DNA of 64,000 nucleotides from Eutreptiella sp. 'Long Island Sound 2002'. Lineage: Eukaryota > Euglenozoa > Euglenophyceae > Eutreptiales > Eutreptiaceae. Below are positions 1 through 9,991 of the stretch, one piece after another (the stretch's first letter is position 1; each line of letters begins with the position of its first letter). The stretch is from assembly GCA_964036045.1 (NCBI GenBank), contig OZ038392.1, positions 36,717,330 through 36,781,329 of the forward strand, read 5' to 3'. The notes beneath the pieces are model-generated. The model saw only the letters and a list, made by a program, of their open reading frames with translations, was not told where the DNA came from and did not search any database. The translations under genes were made by a program, and so were the position numbers.

Positions 1-1539
1 TTGCACGGACGTAGACAGGGCCCTTTAGGTGGATAGGTCCATGACGGACACATGACCCCGTTCCTGAAACCGCCACAAGACAAAGTTCGATTTGTGGCGC
101 GAAAAATGCAATGAAATGGCCGTCACCATGTTTTGATTTTGCTGTCCGTGTGGGCGTGCCTCTGTGGTATCTGAACAGGATTGCCCCCGCAATCGCGACC
201 GCGGCTTTTGCACACTGCGTACGCTGTGCTTCCGTTTGGGCGTTCGGTCCTATGTCTTGAATCAACATGGCATTGACGGGTCTTCGAAACCGTAAGCTAA
301 GCTGAGGGTTTTCGACAGCTTCATGGGAAGAGGTTGGCAAGCACGGGTCGCCCGAACCCTCTCCTGTACGCCCTGAGAAAAGGGCAACCGTGTGCGACGA
401 CAAATGGTAGCCTAAAAGTGGTGCATGTCCCAGAATGCGTTCCCGTTTCATGGAGGGGACCGTTACAGATTGGAGAGCGCAGCCTCGTGTATTGTAAGAG
501 GCAAAGGCTCTGCATGTTTAGCCTTTGGTGTTTGGGGGTGCTGATGCCACCTCCTCCAAACGAAAGCGGTATCCCAACGCCTCCTGCAGTCTCGTCCAAG
601 GCCCCAGGGTATCAAATTCAATCGGCCTCCGGCATCAGCGACGTAGCTGTATCTTGCACGTGGCGCATTGACAACGAATGGACAAAGAATGAGCAGAAAG
701 CTGGTGATCAGAGCTTCAAATAGTGTCGGAGGCGCGAAGATGTGGGTGCAGATGGGCACAGCACACTGCATGTCAATGACCTGCAATCCGCTCATCATTT
801 ACTAACAGTATTTCAAGTCGTTTGAAGTCATTTTGTGCCCCAAAGTCAGTAACTCCGGCCGCGGAAAAGCATGGTCAGAAAAGCAATGCCAAACCTGCGG
901 GGCTTGGACAAGGGCGGGCGTGGACGGGGAACTCAACGACAAGGGCTTCCGTGATGTTCCTTGATATTTCCCAGGCTTGGACAAGCGGCGTTGGGGGCAT
1001 GGGGGCAACCAGTGTCCAGTGCTTGTTCTGTACCGTTTGCATCCACCTGCAGTGGGCGAGGGAAAGTGCACTTTGGTCGGTCAGGGTGGGATATTACCCC
1101 CCCTGCCCACTTTGCAGCATCACTGCCCCCGTCCCACCACAAATGATGTGGCTTCTGTAACACAGGGCCAGGGGTTTCCGCATCACTAAATGGTACCCCG
1201 CAGTGGGATGTACTCGGCACGGTCACCAGGGCTGGCGCCTTTCAGTGCAGGCCCAGTGTGTGCAGAGACGAGATGGCAAGACATGCACTGCACCACGTGA
1301 CGTGCGTGGCGTCTGACGCACCCCCGCGTGGTGGCCGCATCCCCCTGTGCCCACAATGCAGTTCTTTGTTTTCCCCAAACGTAGAACGCCTCATGAACCC
1401 CTTTGCCGCTGCTGCAGTGCAACAGATCCCAGAGCTCCTGGCTCACCATGTAGCTACGCCACACACAGTCCGATCCTTGAAGGCACACGTATGCGTGTGC
1501 ATCATCCCACGGATTGTGTTCGTGAGTGCACGTGACGGA

Positions 1540-1589
<50 letters not shown>

Positions 1590-4357
1590 GCATACATATA
1601 TCTATACATCTCTATATATGATTATGTGGCATTTTGTACATTTTCCAAGAGGCTTGTGCACAATACTTGAGCCTCAGCGTTTCATACCCTTTGTCACATA
1701 GAAATCAGCAGGCAGATGCTTGCACAAGGGGTGTGGGGGACCTATGCCAGACGAATGGAGCTCGGAGCAGTTGTTGGCAAACAACGTGCTGGAAAAGGAT
1801 GACGACGGCAGCTGTGACCAACGGCTGTTGCTTCGCAGGGAATGACCTCTTGAACTCTTGGCGCTTGGGCAGTCAGTCCTGCGTCGCAAAATGTTGCGAG
1901 ACGTACTGGTCCACACAGGGTCTTGTCCGAGTTCAACGCAATCACGTATGTTTGTTGTAAGTTGCGAAAGGGGGTTTTGCCGACGGTGGGAAACGCCGGA
2001 CTTGAGATGTTTGGGGTGCAGGCTGGGGCATACAGCGGTGGACGCTTCTCAGCCTTTGTAACTTGTGGTTTGGCCTTGTTTCATGTTTGGCCTTGTTGCA
2101 TTTTTGGCCCCACTTCATATTGACAAGTCAGCCTCTCGCCGAAAATGGTGCAGTGGGGTCCTCCTCGCACACACAGTGCGTGAGGACTGGCGAGGCATAC
2201 CGCTCGGCGCCAGCCCATGAGCTAAGCTCTTTGATTTGCGTTGCCCTCCCCCAGTGCGTATGAACAAAGACGTTTTGGCCCAGTTGCCAGATCTTTCTTA
2301 AACTTGTGAGTACGTCGTCATAGAAACGACATTTTCCTTAAACACAGCCTTCTTCCGTTGGACTGGGGGGCAAAGTGGTTGAGATGCCGTACCGTATTGT
2401 GCTTCTGATTTATTCGAAAGTGTAGAGCGCATGCATGGCCTGCTGCTAAAGTCACCATGAGAGCTCCATATGCAATGCTGCCAATACAAAGCACATTGCA
2501 TCCCAAGGGGATGGTGCGGAGGTTTCGTGCTATACTCGCTACCTGTCCCCAGGTTGGAGCGTTTTATGCAAAGCATAGGTTCGCAGGTGCACAGAGGATG
2601 CGGGGGCGGATTGCTTTAATAAGTATGACACGAATTCGTGACCAAGGGGGTTTTGCGAATGCGGTGATTCATTCATTCATGACGATTGTTGGCTTCTTAC
2701 TGTGTGCCAGATGTCCTGGGGATTTTCTGACCCAGCAGGAGAACAGGTGTGGTCACAAAGGTTCAGAGGTGGGGCTGTGAGCTTCTTTTTGACTACGTTT
2801 GTTATGGGACCATTGTGTCCTCCTTTCCTGCAGAGCGTGTTGGCCATCCTCTCCTGGTGCATCAGCACCATTTCACAGAAGGCTTGTGAGGGCACAGTGG
2901 CTTGCAGGGGGTGCGCATGCCAATTTTTTTTCGCTGCAAGGTTATTGTTGAACCCATGAAGCAACGTCCCTCAACCGAAACGGGCACTGAATGGTTGTCC
3001 TACTGTTGCTTTTCTTGGTAGAAAAGGCAAGTGGGCTGTCAAGGGGCTGTCAAATGTCAAGAGAACAAAGCCGGTGGTGCAATACCCAAGTCTGATCCAG
3101 CTTCAGTCTCCTCAACCAGGAGCTCTGTACATCATGATTCTCTGTCTCTTCGTCGTCCATTGTTGTCACTGCTCTGATTCCACCATTGCTGGTGGTCCTC
3201 GCGGCGGAACGGAAAGCAGGGCACCATTCCTCGTTCTGGGCTTTCTGCTTGTTTGGTTCCACCCAGTTCCATGGCCAATGGTCCCGAAGTGACGCAGTGG
3301 AGATGTTTTGTTGCACTGGGGGCAGGTGTTCAGGGAGATCTGCCGCACATCACAGCCTTGCGACACCCGAGCCACGCACAGTGCAAGGGACTGGGCCTGA
3401 GGCTTTGCTATTGCGTGGTGTGTGCTTGGTACCCCCCACCCCTTGTCCTGCCCTACTCCTTGTCCTTCTCTTGGGGGGGGGGGGGATCACTTGGTCAACA
3501 CAAAAATTGTTGTTACGGCTCATCATGTTGTTGTATGGGTGACTGTGTTGTGAGGCACTGCCACTTGTATCCCTTGTACTCTCGACAGGACATTTTGCTC
3601 ACTTTCGCTGAAATGGAACTTGCCAGCACACCCATGTTTACCCCTGGGACGAATGTAATGGTCATCCGCTCCACGCGGGGACCCTGTGTTGGCGCAGGTC
3701 ATTGGATATTCAGAGGGTGATGCATATCGCCGCATCTCTTATGAGCAAGACAGTCCTGCACGACCGTGCATCTGTTCATCGCCTCTCACCGCCACGTTTT
3801 CGCTCTCCACACCACATTGGCAGCCCTTTGAACGCATCTTATGCTGTATTCTTTCGTTTTGCAGTGCAATTTCTGTGCCTCCAAATGTAGGTGGACGTTG
3901 GTAGTTTCCCTAGGCGGGGCTGGGGGACCGTCTTCCCAGGGGGGGGGGGGGGGTACACAGTCCCATGGCAAACCGCCCAGTCCCAGCTTTGCAAACCTGC
4001 CCCCCCAGAAAATTGGCAATGAGGCCCCGGAACTTCCCTTGCCCAAACAGTTGCCAAACACTCCCCGCAACAAACTGTGACGCAATCTCTTTGTGTGATT
4101 CCTGAGTTATGACAATGGCTTCCGATGGGAGAGCCCTGTTTGTAATCAGATTTGAGTACAGGTTGGGTCCCTGGTGCCCCCCAGCAGCTGCACAATGCGA
4201 GTGCACTGAGTACAATGGAATGTTTGCTTTGCTCTCGGTTGAATCCTCCTGATTCTTCATCACAAAGCCTCTGCAGTCCATGTAACATTTCATCCAGGTT
4301 GTGGTGTTGGGCTCCCCCTCAGTGGCTTTGAGTTTCTGCATTATCTGCAACACTATT
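1..4357. other. No gene identified
   Basis: Apart from the AT repeat and short G tracts (3473-3487, 3940-3952), nothing protein-like was found in this stretch. The ORFs present are short, overlap on opposite strands and lack splice-bounded coding patterns. Exons without a start codon could still be hidden. Confidence 0.5.
1542..1588. repeat. (AT)n microsatellite
   Basis: Uninterrupted AT dinucleotides over about 46 bases. ORFs crossing it (Tyr/Ile repeats) are artefacts. Confidence 0.95.
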
Positions 4358-4653
4358 CCTTACCCCCCCCCCCCCTTGTAATCTCCCCCCCTTGCAATCC
4401 CCCCCACCCCTGGGGGTGAACGGTCACTTGGCCCAAAAAGCATAGAAAATACTAGGCGCCGAAGGCGCCAAAGAAAATTTTTACGAGGCGCCGAACGCAC
4501 CGAAGATGATTTACACTGTGATACTATGGTACAGTTTTGTGGTGCGATCCCCCCCCCCCCCCGCGGGGGAACCGTCACTTCATGGCTGCCCCCCCCCCCC
4601 CTGGGGGGGGAACGTCACGACATTCGTGGGGAGATTGCAAGGGGGGGGTAAGG
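4358..4653. mobile_element. MITE with poly-C/poly-G terminal inverted repeats
   Basis: The left end CCTTACCCCCCCC...CTTGTAATCTCCCC and right end GGGGAGATTGCAAGGGGGGG then TAAGG are inverted copies of about 25 bases including the homopolymer. Internal C tracts and a GGCGCCGAAGGCGCC palindrome (4455-4469) lie between. No ORF. Confidence 0.75.
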
Positions 4654-5180
4654 TACGAACAGTGGGACGTTGTCCACTTGGTATAACTGATGGGTCTAAT
4701 GATGAGAACGGTGTTCCCAGTGCGTTTTTGACCAAAGAATAGGCTCAAAAAGATAGTGTCTCATAGCGACTAGATTTTTGGCAGATTTTGATTTATGCAT
4801 TGTGGGGATGACACGCCCCCTGCCCAAATATGATAGAGCCACAGTTGCCAAAACAATGTGCACAGGACATGCACAGGGCATACTGGGTAATTATTCCCTC
4901 GTGCCCCTGTGAAAGTATTCATAATAGTTGGGTTGTGTTGTCCATGAGATTGACAGGAGAACAGTCAAAACGAAGGCAAGTCCATTCGGAGCATCGGTTG
5001 AACACAAAGCCTTCATTCATGCACGGGTTTTACAGAGGTGCCCAACAGTTGCCTTCTGTGTGTTCTGCGACAGCAGCTTGTTTTCCATAAAATGCAAAAT
5101 ATTGGACATTTGCCTGTTTGTTCCAGATGACCAGTACCCCCCCCCCTTGTCTAAGCTACGGCCTCACATCGCACCCTCCG

Positions 5181-5414
5181 GAGTGATTCCGGAGGGTGAC
5201 GACCATCGTCGTTCTATAGCTAAGCTACGGCGTTTGATATCCTTGGATATTCATACACGAAGTGTGATGGCGCCTCTGGCGCCCACCTGCTGACACTCTG
5301 TGGACAATCTGTGGCGGCGCCTCGGCGCCGTATTCATGACAATGAACTGAGAGTTTTCCCAAAGTGATTCCGGAGGGTGACAACCATCGTCGTTCTATGG
5401 CTAAGCTACGGCTT
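5181..5414. repeat. Pair of ~50-bp direct repeats
   Basis: AGTGATTCCGGAGGGTGAC and the following ACCATCGTCGTTCTAT ... GCTAAGCTACGGC occur at about 5181-5232 and 5363-5414. The second copy abuts the left end of the foldback element. Inverted GGCGCC...GGCGCC motifs lie between them. Confidence 0.7.
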
Positions 5415-5917
5415 TGTCTAGCTACAGCGGGCGTAGGGACTGTATTAATTCCATACTAATTTAATTTGGAATGAAATGTAGTGCAACCGCATAAGAAATG
5501 GTTTTGGTGACAAATCTGCCAGCTACACAGGGTCATGGACACATTTGGTGTGATTGTTTGCCCACTTGAGCTCTGATTTTGGGGATATTTGTACATTATC
5601 TTCCCGTTTCTTGCATCAGCTCACCATGCTGGTAGTTGTACCCCCCCCCCCCTTGGGTCCACCCCTGGGGGTCCAAAAAGAGAAGATTGTATGGTGGACT
5701 GGTGCAAGAAAGGGGAATATAATGCACAATTATCCCCAAAATCAGAGCTATGTGGGTTCAAGTGGGCAAACACTCACAACAGATGTGTCCATGACCCTGT
5801 GTAGCTGGCAAATTTGTCACCAAACCCATGTCTTATGTGGCCGCACTACATTTGTACCGAATCAGATTAGGTACCAAATTAATACGGTCCCTACACCCAC
5901 TGTAGCTTGGACAAGGG
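5412..5917. mobile_element. Foldback MITE with ~230-bp inverted arms
   Basis: The left arm (5412-5640) and right arm (5690-5917) are inverted copies along nearly their whole length: CTACAGCGGGCGTAGGGACT at the left is mirrored at the right end, and both arms contain the CAGCTACACAGGGTCATGGA block. A short poly-C-bearing spacer separates them. No coding capacity is present. The transcript or single strand would form one long hairpin. Confidence 0.85.
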
Positions 5918-6104
5918 CGTAGCTTATACAAGCATTTTAGATAAATAGAGATACTCATTTTTTCCTACCAGGTGCAAGGGGTCCCCTAGGTGCAGAATTC
6001 ATACCCTGTTTTTGGGTGTACTCACAAGGGGCAAGTATGGCCCCGCGGAGCCCAGCCTGTGGGTAGGGGGGTGGGCAGTTAGCGTGGCCTAAGGGACTCT
6101 GCAG

Positions 6105-6172
6105 CCTTGTCCAAGCTACAGTAGGCGTAGGGACTGTATTAATTCCGTACTTTTGTGTAGCTTAGACAAGGG
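6105..6172. mobile_element. 67-bp miniature inverted-repeat element
   Basis: Its 16-base ends CCTTGTCCAAGCTACA and CTTAGACAAGG (inverted) match the ends of the 506-bp foldback element, with GTAGGCGTAGGGACTGTATT inside. It looks like a minimal derivative keeping only the termini. A G tract adjoins the right end. Confidence 0.75.
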
Positions 6173-6808
6173 GGGGGAGGTACATGAGATTTCATGGATG
6201 TGGCTCTACAAGGCTCTACCAGCCCAAGCCCAACAAATGACTCTTTCAATCAAAAACAGCCACCAATCTTTTCAACCACTTTCAGTCAACCAACATACAA
6301 GCCGGCAATTTACGTGGGACAACCCGAAGTGAGAGGCTTTCAGGTTTTGGTATTTGGTGGTGTTGAATCTGTTTTTTTAACCCAGTTTCGAGTAAAACTG
6401 AGAACCACAAAGGAGTAGCATGGCTGCATAACAGCTGCTTGTCCACTGTGTTGGCCAAACCCCTCCAAAGCCACCAAATATCTGTTCTATAGCCCCATTG
6501 CATGAAAATTCTTATCACATGGGTGCCATCATCAGACTTGAACTCATTTTCCACCCAAGAAACCCATTAGATCATGAGAAAGGCTCAAAAGTAGGGTTCA
6601 GGTATTCAGTAGTGACATACAGTTGCATTCCCTCTCTGAGCCACTATAAGAGACGCTATGAGAGGATTCTATGACATGTTGTGAGATGCGCTGAGACACT
6701 ATGAGACACTTTCAGATGCTATGAAACGTGTTGCTTGGTGTAGAGACTCTTATTCTTTGTTGCTGTCGTAGCCCCATATGGGTCCGGGCTTTGGACAGCA
6801 ACTCCTGT

Positions 6809-6912
6809 CCCCCCCCCCCCCTTGTCCAAGCACCGCCCTTGTCCACGCACCACTACCCAGCGAAACCGTCATTTTCTGTGCCTTTGGTGGTGCTTGGACA
6901 AGGGGGGGGGGG
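6809..6912. mobile_element. 104-bp MITE with poly-C/poly-G ends
   Basis: It starts with 13 C followed by TTGTCCAAGCACC and ends with GGTGCTTGGACAAG plus G tract, a perfect inverted repeat of at least 18 bases. The core TTGTCCAAGC is shared with the foldback family. Non-coding. Confidence 0.85.
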
Positions 6913-7305
6913 CAGGATTTTAATGTCCTTGGACTCGGGGGTAACAACCATGACATCACAACATGGGATCCCCATTGGGCGCCCATCACTCAGTGATGTG
7001 ACTCACCCCCAAACTAAAAGTGTGTCAAGAGGCAATGAATTCCCCACCATACACGCAACACCACAAACAATGTTCAAATGCAGTGGGCCTACTTTCGGCA
7101 ACACATGCGAACTTCACAAACCAAGCAACCCCATTGCATTAACAAACACGAATACAGTGCATGCCCAAGTTAGCCGCACCATGTGCTCTGTGCTGCTGAC
7201 ACATTCTCAATACCTCATTTCCATTTATTGATGGTACAATGCTGTACTTAATGCCTCTGTTTGAGCCAATGCTGTGTGATTGTGGCACTGTTAGGGGGAA
7301 CGTTA

Positions 7306-7786
7306 GCGCGCCGGGCATCTTTTGTGACCTGTGCCCTACCGGTGGACTGTTGCTGGTGATATGTTGGGCAACATTATATGGATTTGCCCCTTAGCCCCCG
7401 GGACATCAGCAGATGTTTTGATTTGGGATGGGTATGGACCTTCTCGTACCCGAGGTGATTTCTTTGATTTTGAAGTTGGGGGCCATGATGGTGATTATAA
7501 AGGCCGGATTCATGTCATTTTGCCTCTCATTGGAAGAAAGAATGGCACTTTGACAGCCCGCCAACAATGTCACAATGACGTGCACGGGTGGTATAGGGCA
7601 CGCATTGAGTAGCTGTTTGCTCGGTTGTGGCACGCAAGATGAGGCAGAGGATGAGGTAGAAGTGTGTGTGTTGTGTTGCCAGAAGCGCTCCACCGTCGCA
7701 GTTTGTGATGAGTGTAAGGAGCACTATTGTACTGAATGTATTGACACCCACACTTGTGGGACCAATGTTGTTTGTTAAGTACAATA
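7306..7786 (+). pseudogene. DDE transposase relic (PIF/Harbinger-like) with C-terminal Cys cluster
   Basis: The frame from 7331 reads GNIIWICPLAPGTSADVLIW, then GGHDGDYKG and HGWYRARIE, followed by an in-frame TAG and LFARLWH. This order fits the DDE_Tnp_4 type of transposase (PGTSAD block, GGDxxY-like block, R(V/I)E..FA..). A second frame from 7640 encodes CVLCCQKRSTVAVCDECKEH and CTECIDTHTC, a possible zinc-binding tail, ending in a stop at 7776. Compared with the copy at 57.6-58.2 kb, about 200 bases between these parts are missing. The clade is inferred from motif spacing only. Confidence 0.55.
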
Positions 7787-9306
7787 CAGATGACAGTTGG
7801 AGTGGTTGAATTCACAGATATTGCTTTATTATGCAACGTGCTTTGTAGGGAAGGTGTGCAGTGCAACGTGGTCTACTTGGGGGGCTTCTCCATGAGAGGG
7901 TAAATCTGGGGCTGAAGTCGGGATAGTTAATAGAAAAGTAGTGCGCCGGGCAAACATTCCCCCTTAGTGTTGGGACTTGCAAACAATATGTCATCAAGGC
8001 CACCGTTTGACCTAGGTGTACTCTCACCGTAAGTAAGTGCCCCCCTCCCCTTCCAACCCCCTGCCCCCCCCCCCCCCCTGCCTCCCCCCTCCAGTGACAC
8101 CTGAATGTTTCTGGGTTGGTTTGGGAGGTCCCGTCACGGGAGCCTTTCTTTTTTTGAGGGCGCTCTTGCCACGGTGCAGGCTTGGTGCAAACTTTGGTCA
8201 TATCTGGGGACCCTCCTGGTGATAGTTGCAAACATCGGTGCAACAACTCCCACTTTGGGGGGCTCCAGCGAGGGGCCTCCAAGGAACGCCCCCCCCCCCC
8301 TCAAAGCGAAAGTCCATGCACCCCAGCTTTGGGCAGATTGGAACGGAGTTCACACTCTCCTCAGCAAGCATGAAATGTGTGCAGCAATGGCAGGGCTTGC
8401 TTCTGTTTACAGTTTAGGCATTGGCATCCCGATTCACTACTGTGGAGCATGAACAGGTGGAGGAATGGATGGTCTAGTGTCCTTTCCTGGAACCCTTGGT
8501 TCCTGCCTGTTGTCTTGAGTGGTCAATTGCTGGAGGTGCTCATGATCATTGTTCCAGCTTTGGTGCTTTTGTTTTGGGCTTTGGGTCGCCATTTGGGGCC
8601 ATCACAAAAGGAATGCGGAAATCAGAGGCTGCTCCACTCGCGCTGTCCATGGACGGGCTGAAGGAGGCGACCGTTGAGAACGGCGCTAGTGCCTCCACCA
8701 CCAAGGGTCTCCTCCTCCAAAACATAACCAAGTCCCTCAAACACAGTGAGAGGTTGGGGGATAGCTCAGCAAGGGGAACCAGTGGGTTGGAGGACAGGAT
8801 AACCCAGACTCCTCCCTAGTTCCACATACAGGTTCCGAGTCTACAGAGCCAATGCCGTCGTCCTCATCAGAAACCAGAGGATTGTTTAGCACACACTGGT
8901 GCGCCATTGCTACACAAACAGTTGCGCCGGTTGCATTGAGTTTGCGTTCGCACAATATGCTTGACTATTGCACTTGCATGGAACTGAGGATGGCAGACCC
9001 GAACTGCTTGTGAGGGGCATTGTTACCTCAGTATTCTGCTCTGTGCCAGCCAAAGCATATGTAAGAAACAACATAATACAAACAGACATTTCCTTAAAAT
9101 CCAAGGGCCACCACTTGTTGACATGGGACTGACAGGTACACACTGAAAAACTGGTCACACCCATGGATCCAAGCTGTGGCAAAACGGAATGCCAACGTTG
9201 ATGTATTTAGTGTTGTGCAAGACTCCTCCTTTCTGGAATACTCAGTTCATTCTGCTCTGTTGCGCTCCCTCCTCGCCTAGCCCTGTGCTGCAGTGCTTGC
9301 AATCCC
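7787..9306. other. Non-coding stretch upstream of the plastid-type gene
   Basis: Contains C tracts at 8064-8080 and 8290-8299 and no convincing exon. The last few hundred bases would hold the promoter and 5' leader of the gene starting at 9307; no recognisable promoter motif was seen. Confidence 0.4.
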
Positions 9307-9642
9307 ATGGCTTTTCATCACAGAATCTCAGCTCTCTCAAAGAACGCAATGTCTGCTCCACTGCTTGTGTCCACCCAGTCCCGCACTGAGAAGTCGCGCA
9401 TGCTCTTTGCCATGGGTGCGACCCTCGTTTCCATGGGTATCGGTTTCATCACCCTGAGCCAGCTCCCTACCGCCTCGGCTCTGTGGGTGGCCCCTTCTGC
9501 TTCGGTGCACGTTGCCGCAACGCATTCTTCCACTGTTCCCATGCAGGGCAGGTTGCCTTCAACCACCCTTCCAAAGCGCCAGGCTAATGTTGTCACTATG
9601 GCCTCTCGACAAGACAAGGTCAACCGGCAAAAGGAAATGGAG
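9307..9642 (+). CDS. Exon 1: presequence with signal-anchor and transit-like region
   Basis: Starts at ATGGCTTTTCATCAC, hydrophobic at residues 32-58, then a segment rich in A, S, T and V. Donor GTGAGC follows the GAG at 9640-9642; a consensus GTAAGT lies 72 bases further in frame. Unlike its surroundings, this stretch has no repeats. Confidence 0.6.
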
Positions 9643-9952
9643 GTGAGCAATCCACCTGCTTCTGCAAAACCCAGCCCAGAGGGGGAGGGACAGGCAAAAG
9701 GGGGCTGGACGAGGGTAAGTGACGGGAGCTGGAGTCGGATGCTGGCATGTCACAGTGCGTGAAACCGGGTGCAGAATGCCATTGTTGATCTCCGTAATAT
9801 GGTTGCACGGGCTAAGGCTCATCTACATACACACATACATGCGTAAGTACGTACGTATGTACCTACATTTTTTGTTGTTGTTGCTGCTGCTGCTGTTGTG
9901 TGTTGTTGTTGTTGTTGTTGTTACATTGTTGTTGTTGTTGTTGTTGTTGTTA

Positions 9953-9991
<39 letters not shown>

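Noticed and set aside
1186-1701. ORFs with long Tyr/Ile or His/Thr runs
   Set aside because: They translate the (AT)n tract; the same applies to ORFs over the GTT, CA, CT and ACACAGCC repeats.
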